Positions 25,765-32,783 of a stretch of 64,000 bases of DNA are shown piece after piece. Origin of the DNA: Roseiterribacter gracilis (GTDB lineage Bacteria > Pseudomonadota > Alphaproteobacteria > BOG-932 > Roseiterribacteraceae). The stretch is from NCBI GenBank assembly GCA_018332375.1, contig BOPV01000001.1:3968001-4032000 (forward strand), written 5' to 3'. Within the stretch, counting starts at the first letter, position 1, and each line of letters opens with the position of its first letter. A program made the position numbers and the translations under genes. Below the pieces are notes generated by a model. The model worked only from the letters and a program-made list of their open reading frames with translations, searched no databases and had not been told where the DNA came from.

Positions 25765-28296
25765 GTGAAGGCGTTGAAAAGGCTGCGTTCCGCGCTGTTG
25801 GCTGCGGGCGCGTCGCTGATGGTGTGCGCCGTCGCTTCGGCCGAACCCGGCGCGGTGACGCCGGCCAAATGGCCGTCCCTTCCGCGCCAGAACCTGGCCG
25901 GTCCGACCGTTGCGGCGCGGGTCGACCGACTGCTGGCGTCGATGAGCCTTGAAGAAAAAGTCGGCCAGCTGATTCAAGCCGACATTTCGAGCATCAAGCC
26001 CGCCGAGCTGCGCGACTATCCGATCGGTTCGATTCTGGCGGGCGGCAATTCCGGTCCCGACGGCGACGATCGCGCACCCGCATCTGCTTGGCTTGCGCTT
26101 GCCGACGACTTCTATCGCGTGTCGGTCGAGAAGCGCGCCGGCCATACGCCGATCCCGGTTCTGTTCGGCATCGACGCGGTACACGGCAACAACAACCTGC
26201 CCGGTGCGGTGATCTTTCCGCACAATGTCGGCCTTGGCGCTGCGCACGATCCCGCCTTGCTGCGCCGGATTGCCGAAGTCACGGCCGATGAAGTTGCGAT
26301 CGGCGGCGCCGATTGGGCCTTTGCGCCGACCTTGGCGGTGGTGCGCGATGTGCGCTGGGGGCGCAGCTACGAAAGTTACGGCGAAGAGCCGTCGCTGGTT
26401 CGTTCCTACGCCGCTTCGATCGTCGAAGGATTGCAGGGCAAGCGCGGCAGCAAAGATTTCATGGGGCCGCACCGCACGATCGCCACGCCCAAACATTTCG
26501 TCGGCGATGGCGGCACCAACGAAGGGCGCGATCAGGACGATTGCAAAGTCGACGAACAGACCTTGATCGACATCCACGCCGCCGGCTACGTGCCAGCGAT
26601 CAAAGCAGGCGCGCTGACTGTGATGGCGTCGTTCAGCAGCTGGAACGGCGTCAAGATGGTGGCCAACAAAGGCCTCATCACCGACGTGCTCAAAGGCCGG
26701 CTCGGCTTTGACGGAATCGTGGTGAGTGATTGGAACGCGCACAGCCAGGTTCCCGGCTGCACCAAATATAGCTGCGCCGCTGCGATCAATGCCGGCATCG
26801 ACATGTTGATGGCGCCCGATGGCTGGAAGCGTTTGTTCCAGAACACGCTCGCCCAAGTGCGCGCCGGCGAAATTCCGATGGCGCGCATCGACGATGCAGT
26901 GCGGCGTGTCTTGACGGTGAAGATCCTGTCGGGCGCGTTCGATCGTGGTTTGCCGTCACAACGTCCGGCGGCAGGCAAGTTCGCTGCACTGGCCGGTGCC
27001 GATCATCGCGCCGTCGCGCGCGAAGCCGTGCGCAAATCGCTGGTGCTGTTGAAAAACGAACGCAACCTTCTGCCGCTGCAGGCCAAGAGCAACGTGCTGA
27101 TTGCGGGCGACGGCGCCGACAACATCGCCAAGCAAAGCGGCGGCTGGACGATTTCGTGGCAAGGCACTGGCAGCACCAACCGCGACTTTCCGCAGGGCAT
27201 GTCGATCTATGCCGGCTTGCAGCAGGCGATCGAATCCGGCGGTGGGCGCGTCGAATTGAGCGCCGATGGAAGTTTTCAGACCAAGCCCGACGTCGCGATC
27301 GTCGTGATTGGCGAAGATCCCTATGCCGAATTCCAAGGCGATCTCGACACGCTGGAATATGTCTCCAGCAACGAGAACGAGTTGGCGATGCTGCGCAAGT
27401 TGAAGGCGCAGAATATTCCGGTCGTCACCGTGTTTCTGTCGGGCCGTCCGCTATGGACCAACCCGCAACTGAATCTCGCCGATGCATTTGTCGCGGCGTG
27501 GTTGCCCGGCACCGAAGGCGGCGGCATCGCCGATCTTCTCGTTCGCGCGCCGGACGGTGCCGTGCGGCACGACTTCACCGGCAAGCTCAGCTTCTCGTGG
27601 CCGCGCACCGGCCTGCAAGACGGCAAGCATCGCGGCGATGCGGGCTACGATCCGTTGTTCCCGGTTGGCTATGGGCTTTCCTACAAGCAGGGCGCGCGCG
27701 TTGCGGCGTTGTCGGAAGAGTCGGGCGTGCCCGCAGCCGCGCGCATCAACCGCAATATCTATTTCCGCCAGGGGCGCGCCGCCGGTGCCTGGTCGCTCTA
27801 TACGAGCGACGCGCAGGGTGCCGAACGCGTCACCGCCACACGCCAGACCAGCCCGCGCAAAATTGTCGATGTGCGTTCGGTCGACGTCGCACAACAGGAA
27901 GACGCCAAACACGTAACGTGGAATGGCGCCGGCGAAGGATCGATCCGGATCGAAGGCCGGCCGGTCGATCTGCGGCGCCAGTCGAATGGCGATATGGCGG
28001 TGTCGCTGCGCTTCCGCGTCGACGCGACGCCGACCGATCGCGTCAAATGGACGGTGAATTGCGGCAAGGATTGCGGTGCCGCGACCGACGTCACCGACGT
28101 GCTGCGCGCAGCCACGCCGGGCGCGTGGACGACGCTCAAAGTCAAGCTCGCCTGTTTCGCCGATGCAGGTGCCGACATGCAGACGGTCGAACGTCCGATC
28201 GAACTTGTGACGTCGGGCAAGCTGGAATTGACCTTCACCGACATACGGCTCGACAGCAACACGGGCGATGCAATCTGCCCGGGCAGCGGAGGCTGA
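25765..28296 (+). CDS. Glycoside hydrolase family 3, exo-beta-glucosidase type, exported (copy 2)
   Basis: This 843-residue paralogue of the enzyme at 13613 has the same domain order: signal peptide (MKALKRLRSALLAAGASLMVCAVASA), GH3 barrel with nucleophile Asp322 in the canonical GFDGIVVSDWN (copy 1 has VVGDWN), C-terminal sandwich domain, and ExoP-type domain. The GTG start at 25765 has AAGGGGGAA upstream. It is divergent from the GPH symporter with a LacI-type site before it, and the sugar porter gene starts one base after its stop, so the pair is an operon. Different regulation of the two copies (LacI sites here, none seen before copy 1) suggests division of labour. Confidence 0.87.
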   Translation: MKALKRLRSALLAAGASLMVCAVASAEPGAVTPAKWPSLPRQNLAGPTVAARVDRLLASMSLEEKVGQLIQADISSIKPAELRDYPIGSILAGGNSGPDGDDRAPASAWLALADDFYRVSVEKRAGHTPIPVLFGIDAVHGNNNLPGAVIFPHNVGLGAAHDPALLRRIAEVTADEVAIGGADWAFAPTLAVVRDVRWGRSYESYGEEPSLVRSYAASIVEGLQGKRGSKDFMGPHRTIATPKHFVGDGGTNEGRDQDDCKVDEQTLIDIHAAGYVPAIKAGALTVMASFSSWNGVKMVANKGLITDVLKGRLGFDGIVVSDWNAHSQVPGCTKYSCAAAINAGIDMLMAPDGWKRLFQNTLAQVRAGEIPMARIDDAVRRVLTVKILSGAFDRGLPSQRPAAGKFAALAGADHRAVAREAVRKSLVLLKNERNLLPLQAKSNVLIAGDGADNIAKQSGGWTISWQGTGSTNRDFPQGMSIYAGLQQAIESGGGRVELSADGSFQTKPDVAIVVIGEDPYAEFQGDLDTLEYVSSNENELAMLRKLKAQNIPVVTVFLSGRPLWTNPQLNLADAFVAAWLPGTEGGGIADLLVRAPDGAVRHDFTGKLSFSWPRTGLQDGKHRGDAGYDPLFPVGYGLSYKQGARVAALSEESGVPAAARINRNIYFRQGRAAGAWSLYTSDAQGAERVTATRQTSPRKIVDVRSVDVAQQEDAKHVTWNGAGEGSIRIEGRPVDLRRQSNGDMAVSLRFRVDATPTDRVKWTVNCGKDCGAATDVTDVLRAATPGAWTTLKVKLACFADAGADMQTVERPIELVTSGKLELTFTDIRLDSNTGDAICPGSGG

Positions 28297-28297
28297 T

Positions 28298-29698
28298 ATG
28301 CAGGCGAACGGCTACGCGACGCGCATTGCGCTGGTCGCGACATTGGGTGGGCTGCTGTTCGGCTACGACACTGCGGTGATCTCGGGTGCGATCGGTGCGC
28401 TCGAAGCCAACTTCATCGCACCGCAAGGGCTGAGCGAAACAGCCCGCAACAGCCTGACCGGCTTCACCGTGTCGAGCGCGCTGATCGGGTGCATCCTGGG
28501 CGGCATCGTCGCCGGTTGGGTTGCCGATCATTGGGGCCGCCGTCGCGGTCTGATCGTTGCCGCGGTGCTGTTCCTGATCTGCTCGATCGGATCGGCCTAT
28601 CCCGAACTTGGTCTCGGTGTGTCGGGTCCCGATGCGCTGACGCCGTTCAACGTCTATCGTGTCATCGGCGGTATCGGTGTCGGCATCGCGTCGATGTTGT
28701 CGCCGCTCTACATTGCCGAAGTGGCCCCGCGCGAGAAACGCGGCCAGTTGGTTTCGTACAACCAGATGGCGATCGTGCTGGGCATCTTCGGCGTCTACTT
28801 CGTCAACTACGCGATCGCGCGCGGCGGCGACCAGACATGGCTCTACAGCCACGGCTGGCGCTACATGTTTTTGTCGGAAGCGGTCCCATCGCTGGCTTTC
28901 CTCGTCTTCCTGTTCAGCGTGCCGGAAACGCCGCGCTACTTGGTGATGAAAGGCCGGGATGCCGAAGCGAAGATCCTGCTCGACCGGATCGAAGGTCCGG
29001 CTGCGTCGAACGGCGTTCTGACCGACATCCGTGGCAGTCTGGTCCAGCACAGCGACAAGCTGCTGTCGTACGGTTGGCTGGTCGTTATCGCGGGTATCTT
29101 GCTGTCGGTGTTTCAGCAGACGATCGGCATCAATGCGGTGCTCTATTACGCACCGTTGATGTTCCAGAATATGGGCTGGAGCGGCGACGTCGCGTTTCTG
29201 CAGACCGCGATCGTCGGTGCGGCCAACGTGCTGTTCACCATCGTTGCGATCTTCACCGTCGATCGCTGGGGCCGCAAACCGCTGATGCTGTGGGGCGCGG
29301 CGCTGATGGCCGCGGCGATGCTCGCGCTCGGTTTCATGTTCGCGTCGAACACGCTCGGTAGCGCGGCGCTGTTCGTGGTGATCGCCTATATCGCGGGCTT
29401 CGCCTTCTCGTGGGGGCCGGTGACCTGGGTGTTGCTGTCCGAGATGTTCCCCAACGCGATTAAGGGCAAGGCGATGGGCGTCGCAGTTGCGGCGCAATGG
29501 ATTGCCAATCTGATCGTGTCCTGGTCGTTCAAAGTGCTGGACGGCAACAGCGAGCTGAACGCGCTGTTCAATCACGGCTTCTGCTACTGGATGTACGGCG
29601 CGATGAGCATTCTCGCGGGTCTGTTCGTGTGGAAATATGTGCCCGAGACCAAAGGCCGCTCGCTCGAAGAGATGGAGCGTCTCTGGAAGCGCGCCTGA
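28298..29698 (+). CDS. MFS sugar porter (copy 2)
   Basis: This 466-residue sugar porter has the same length and motifs as the copy at 16147 (DHWGRRRG, PETPRYL, QQTIGINAVLYYAP, PETKGRSLEEME). In the first 630 bases only 16 mismatches to copy 1 were counted; 15 are silent and one is Ile to Val, while divergence is clearly higher after the PETPRYL region. GGAGG precedes the ATG, which follows the GH3 stop by one base. It should take up the monosaccharide released by the preceding enzyme. Confidence 0.9.
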   Translation: MQANGYATRIALVATLGGLLFGYDTAVISGAIGALEANFIAPQGLSETARNSLTGFTVSSALIGCILGGIVAGWVADHWGRRRGLIVAAVLFLICSIGSAYPELGLGVSGPDALTPFNVYRVIGGIGVGIASMLSPLYIAEVAPREKRGQLVSYNQMAIVLGIFGVYFVNYAIARGGDQTWLYSHGWRYMFLSEAVPSLAFLVFLFSVPETPRYLVMKGRDAEAKILLDRIEGPAASNGVLTDIRGSLVQHSDKLLSYGWLVVIAGILLSVFQQTIGINAVLYYAPLMFQNMGWSGDVAFLQTAIVGAANVLFTIVAIFTVDRWGRKPLMLWGAALMAAAMLALGFMFASNTLGSAALFVVIAYIAGFAFSWGPVTWVLLSEMFPNAIKGKAMGVAVAAQWIANLIVSWSFKVLDGNSELNALFNHGFCYWMYGAMSILAGLFVWKYVPETKGRSLEEMERLWKRA

Positions 29699-29737
29699 TT
29701 TGTTGAAGCGGCGCGGGGAGAGGCGTAGGGACAGGAC

Positions 29738-30880
29738 ATGGCCCTACGCGCGACCCGCGCCGTGTTCATGCGCGGCGGCACCAGCAAAGCAGTGATGTTC
29801 CATGCGGCAGATTTGCCGCCGAACCGCGCCGATTGGGCACCGATCTTTCTTGGCTGTATGGGATCGCCGGATCCGAACGGTCGCCAGCTCGACGGAATGG
29901 GCGGCGGCGTGTCGTCGCTGTCGAAGATCTGCATCATCGGTCCGCCCAGCCGCAGCGACGCCGACGTCGATTACACCTTCGCGCAGATTCCGATCACCGG
30001 CACCGACATCGACTATTCCGGCAATTGCGGAAACATGTCGTCGGCGATCGGGCCGTTCGCAGTCGATGAGGGACTCGTTGCAGTACCACGCGATGGCAAC
30101 GCGACCGTGCGCATCCACAATACCAACACCAGCAAGATCATCGTCGCGCATTTCCCCGTCGTCGATGGGCGCGCGGCAGTCACCGGCGATTTCGCCCTCG
30201 ACGGTGTCGCGGGCACGGCAGCGCCGATCCGGCTCGACTTCACCGATCCGGCCGGCAGCAAGACGGGCAAGTTGTTGCCGACCGGCAATGTCGTCGATCT
30301 GCTCGATGTGCCGGGCCTGGGAAAGATCCGCGCCAGCCTGATCGACGCCGCCAATCCCGGCGTGCATCTCGCAGCCGCCGACATCGGTCTCACCGGCCTG
30401 GAACTGCCGCACGAGTTGGAGCGCAACACGGCGCTGGTGGCGCAGCTGGAAGCGTTGCGGCAGGTCGCAGCGGTTGCGATGGGGTTCGCGCCTGATCTCG
30501 ACGCCGCCAAGCGAATGGCGAGCATTCCGAAAGTGGTTTTGCTGTCGGCGCCGCAAGACAGTCCGACCTTGTCGGGGCAGAGTTTGCCCGCATCGTCGAT
30601 CGACATTCTCGCACGCACCATCTCGGTCGGTCAGCCGCATCGCGCGATCCCGTTGACGGGTGCCTTGTGTCTGGCGGTCGGTTGTCGCGTGCCGGGCAGC
30701 GTCGCGCACAGTCTAGTACGTGCGAGTGAGTCCTCACTTCGCATCGGTCATCCGTCGGGGGTGATTGTTGTGGCGGCCGATACGCAGCTTCGTGCAGACG
30801 GTTCACTGCACGTCGCAGCTGCAAGCGTATTCCGGACTGCGCGCCGTCTATTTCAGGGTGACGTTCTGACGGCTGGTTGA
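29738..30880 (+). CDS. PrpF-family isomerase / 4-oxalomesaconate tautomerase-like protein
   Basis: This 380-residue protein has the two-domain diaminopimelate-epimerase-like fold of the PrpF family: FMRGGTSKAVMFHAADLP at the N-terminus and the paired motif DYSGNCGNMSSAIGPFAVD around residues 90-108. PrpF isomerises methylaconitate in the AcnD-dependent methylcitrate cycle; the relative GalD tautomerises 4-oxalomesaconate in gallate breakdown. No acnD or prp gene is near, so a role on an aromatic or sugar-derived acid is also possible. It starts 39 bases after the sugar porter and could be the last gene of that operon. Confidence 0.82.
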   Translation: MALRATRAVFMRGGTSKAVMFHAADLPPNRADWAPIFLGCMGSPDPNGRQLDGMGGGVSSLSKICIIGPPSRSDADVDYTFAQIPITGTDIDYSGNCGNMSSAIGPFAVDEGLVAVPRDGNATVRIHNTNTSKIIVAHFPVVDGRAAVTGDFALDGVAGTAAPIRLDFTDPAGSKTGKLLPTGNVVDLLDVPGLGKIRASLIDAANPGVHLAAADIGLTGLELPHELERNTALVAQLEALRQVAAVAMGFAPDLDAAKRMASIPKVVLLSAPQDSPTLSGQSLPASSIDILARTISVGQPHRAIPLTGALCLAVGCRVPGSVAHSLVRASESSLRIGHPSGVIVVAADTQLRADGSLHVAAASVFRTARRLFQGDVLTAG

Positions 30881-31182
30881 CGCTTGGGGCCGGCGATCAT
30901 TGATACGTTGCAACGGTCGCTGAACGGCAAGACGCGCGATTGGTTCAGCCTGGGGGCGCCTGCACCCAAGAACCCGTGAGAAATCGGGCGGAAAAGCGCC
31001 CTGTGGATGAATTCTTGTATTTTGGCCGGTTTGGGCGCATAGCTGGGCGTCGATAGACGGCCAGACGACGTGGCCTCGCGCGAAGAAATTCTGCGCCGAG
31101 CTAAATCTTCTCTCCTGACAACGCGATTTCGACGCCTGCGTTTTCCCGCGGGTTCGCAAACTTTTGTGTGAAAGGGTTTCCC
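30881..31182 (+). promoter_or_regulatory. 302-base gene-free stretch: putative long leader of the cold-shock gene
   Basis: No gene was found on either strand. Cold-shock genes often have long structured leaders, and this stretch would fit one. A small GGGCG/CGCCC hairpin lies at 30986-31001, and a truncated copy of the mosaic repeat of 45273 lies at 31138-31157. No promoter could be assigned with confidence. Confidence 0.4.
31138..31157. repeat. Truncated copy of the intergenic mosaic repeat
   Basis: GCGTTTTCCCGCG joined directly to GGTTCGC matches the left arm of the repeat at 45273 with the middle 11 bases missing and the right arm absent. Confidence 0.4.
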
Positions 31183-31395
31183 ATGACGACGACGGGAACC
31201 GTGAAGTGGTTTAACTCGCAAAAGGGCTTTGGCTTCATCGCCCCCGACAACGGCGGCGGCGACGCCTTCGTGCATATCAGCGCCGTTGAGCGTGCTGGCA
31301 TGAGCGATCTGCGCGAAGGCCAAAAGGTCGAGTTCGAGCTGGTTGCCGATCGCCGGAGCGGCAAGATGGCCGCTGAAAACCTCAAAGCACTGTGA
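31183..31395 (+). CDS. Cold-shock domain protein (CspA family)
   Basis: This 70-residue single cold-shock domain protein binds single-stranded RNA and DNA and acts as an RNA chaperone. RNP1 is KGFGFI (14-19) and RNP2 is FVHIS (29-33), inside the family frame TGTVKWFNSQKGFGFI. The ATG at 31183 has AAAGGG upstream; a GTG 15 bases earlier is possible but gives an atypical N-terminus. The stop overlaps the GTG of a small downstream gene as GTGA. Confidence 0.95.
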   Translation: MTTTGTVKWFNSQKGFGFIAPDNGGGDAFVHISAVERAGMSDLREGQKVEFELVADRRSGKMAAENLKAL

Positions 31396-31649
31396 GCAAG
31401 ATTCTTGCGAACACGGAGACCGGCAGCAGTGCTGCCGGTCTCAACTCGCCCAAGCCCCGCAACTACGTCGAAATGCGCGTTCGTCGTCGTGACGGCGCGA
31501 TTGCCGACCTTGCTCCGGTGCTGGCACCGGAAGAAGTGACTGCCCAGGTTGTTCAGCCGGCACCGCAGGCGCCGCGTCCTGCATCGCCGCAGGCCAAGCG
31601 CAATCTGCGCGGCATGGTTCTGACCAGCTTCTCGCCGCTGGAACGCTAA
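31392..31649 (+). CDS. Small hypothetical protein coupled to the cold-shock gene
   Basis: This 85-residue frame begins with GTG overlapping the csp stop (GTGA). It has a basic middle (YVEMRVRRRDGAIADLAPVLAPEE) and a Pro/Ala/Gln-rich segment before KRNLRGMVLTSFSPLER. Codon use resembles its neighbours. The first 20 codons cover a perfect 13-bp inverted repeat, which might instead be a terminator-like structure of csp; in that case translation could begin further down. No family was recognised and function is unknown. Confidence 0.5.
   Translation: MSKILANTETGSSAAGLNSPKPRNYVEMRVRRRDGAIADLAPVLAPEEVTAQVVQPAPQAPRPASPQAKRNLRGMVLTSFSPLER
31416..31442 (+). other. Strong hairpin just after the cold-shock gene
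   Basis: GAGACCGGCAGCA (31416-31428) is the exact reverse complement of TGCTGCCGGTCTC (31430-31442), giving an 11-bp stem with loop CAGTG. There is no T-tract. It may stabilise the csp mRNA end. Confidence 0.55.
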
Positions 31650-31754
31650 AATACGCGACTGACTGCGGCCAACCCATGTTGGCCGGAGTCGATTTTGATG
31701 GGTTCGGTCGCCATCGTTCTACCAACCGCACGGACTCCGTGCGCAGGAGACGTG

Positions 31755-31883
31755 ATGGCCAAAGGACAAAAGCGCAGCACGCGCGAACTCAAAAAGCCGA
31801 AGAAGAACAAAGACGCCGCGAGCGCAGCAGCGCCGTCGCCCTTCAAAGGCTCGACGACACCACCGCCGTCCAAGAAGAAGTAG
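31755..31883 (+). CDS. Small basic conserved-type protein (MAKGQ family)
   Basis: This 42-residue protein starts MAKGQKRSTRELKKPKKNKD and ends in a Pro/Ser/Lys-rich tail (STTPPPSKKK). Short proteins beginning MAKGQ-R-NRE-KKPKK are widespread in alphaproteobacteria and have no known function. AGGAG lies 8 bases before the ATG. The high lysine content suggests nucleic-acid contact, which is inference. Confidence 0.7.
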   Translation: MAKGQKRSTRELKKPKKNKDAASAAAPSPFKGSTTPPPSKKK

Positions 31884-31899
31884 CGCGCTCGAAGCGCGC
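31883..31899. terminator. Short bidirectional hairpin between convergent genes
   Basis: GCGCGCT (31883-31889) pairs with AGCGCGC (31893-31899), loop CGA, between the MAKGQ gene and the convergent carboxymuconolactone-decarboxylase-like gene. The T-tract is poor (GCTTCTTAT). Confidence 0.35.
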
Positions 31900-31904
31900 G
31901 CTTC

Positions 31905-32231
31905 TTATCCCCCGACTTCGTCGTACACGCGCTGCGCGATGGCGACGGCCGAGCTTGCCGTCGGCCAGCCGGCGTAAAATGCCATGTGCGTGATCACTTC
32001 GCCCAGCTCGTCGCGCGTGACGCCGTTTTCCAGTGCGCGTTTCAGATGAAACGGCAGCTCGTTGATGCGGTACATCGCGATCAGCGACGCGACCGTGATC
32101 AGGCTGCGATCGCGCGGCGACAGGCCCGGCCGCTGCCACACGTCGCCGAACAACACGTCGTCGCTATATTGCGCCAATCCGGGAGCGACTTTCCCGAAGG
32201 CTTGCTGCGCTGGTGTCGGCTTGTCGGTCAT
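31905..32231 (-). CDS. Carboxymuconolactone decarboxylase-family protein
   Basis: This 108-residue all-helical protein matches the short CMD/AhpD-like family: LFGDVWQRPGLSPRDRSLITVASLIAMYRINELPFHLKRALENGVTRDELGEVITHMAFYAGWPTAS is the core. The AhpD CxxC motif is absent, so it is closer to gamma-carboxymuconolactone decarboxylase than to the peroxidase. Genuine decarboxylases act in protocatechuate breakdown, but no other gene of that pathway is here. The start overlaps the upstream zinc-ribbon gene as ATGA, indicating coupling. Confidence 0.85.
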   Translation of the reverse strand: MTDKPTPAQQAFGKVAPGLAQYSDDVLFGDVWQRPGLSPRDRSLITVASLIAMYRINELPFHLKRALENGVTRDELGEVITHMAFYAGWPTASSAVAIAQRVYDEVGG

Positions 32232-32524
32232 GTGCGGTCTTTCGGTTGGCGTGGTTCGGCTACATACAGCCATGTCAGACGATCATCATAGAAGCCCAGC
32301 AGCGACGGCGTATGGCTGCCGCAGCCGGGCTTTTCTTTTGTGCCCTGGCAAAAGAATTTCTCCGCGACCGCAGCGAAATCAGTCCGGGGCGGGAAGCGAC
32401 GCTGCAACTTGCGCACGCTGACCGGCGCGACACGTCCGCAGGTGCAATAGGCGGTCACCCTGTCGCCAGGGAGCAACTGTCCCACCATCGTCAATTGGCG
32501 GGGCCGACGATGCAGTTCGGGCAT
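32228..32524 (-). CDS. Small cysteine-rich (zinc-ribbon-like) hypothetical protein
   Basis: This 98-residue protein has the cysteine pattern YCTCGR (about 27-30) and FFCQGTKEKPGCGS (about 58-70), suitable for one zinc site, between basic helices. It ends in a conserved-looking SLLGFYDDRLTWLYVAE strand pair. A second possible start is at 32488 (MVGQLLPGD). It is translationally coupled to the CMD-family gene downstream. Not recognised as a named family; a nucleic-acid or protein-binding ribbon is a guess. Confidence 0.55.
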   Translation of the reverse strand: MPELHRRPRQLTMVGQLLPGDRVTAYCTCGRVAPVSVRKLQRRFPPRTDFAAVAEKFFCQGTKEKPGCGSHTPSLLGFYDDRLTWLYVAEPRQPKDRT

Positions 32525-32570
32525 GTGCGTGCTTTCGGATCAGATGCGCGGCGTCGTGTGTTGGTTCGGC

Positions 32571-32783
32571 ATGGACATGCAAATCATCGAGTCCGAAAGC
32601 CTCGCTGCTGTCGGATATGACCCTGCAAGATTGCTGCTGCGACTGCAGTTTCGTGCCGGCGGTCTCTATGAATATGACGGCGTGCCGCAACGTATCTGGC
32701 GTGAGCTGATGCGCGCCGAGTCCAAAGGGCGCTATTTCATCGATGAGATCCGCGGGCGCTATCCGTATCATCGCGTCACTTGA
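32571..32783 (+). CDS. KTSC-domain protein
   Basis: This 70-residue protein consists almost entirely of a KTSC domain (SESLAAVGYDPARLLLRLQFRAGGLYEYDGVPQRIW, then SKGRYFIDEIRGRYPYHRV), which is found alone or at the end of lysyl-tRNA-synthetase-like and other proteins and probably binds RNA. ATG at 32571 or 32577 may be used. It overlaps the convergent dnaE2 gene by 8 bases. Confidence 0.8.
   Translation: MDMQIIESESLAAVGYDPARLLLRLQFRAGGLYEYDGVPQRIWRELMRAESKGRYFIDEIRGRYPYHRVT

Noticed and set aside
28235..29575. 446-codon open frame antisense to the sugar porter
   Set aside because: A similar antisense frame exists opposite the first copy only because the two genes are near-identical; it has no domain.
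30877..30906. TTGACG (30877) with TGATAC (30901) as a sigma-70 promoter for the cold-shock gene
   Set aside because: The -10 match is poor, spacing is 18, and the leader would be nearly 280 bases; too weak to call.
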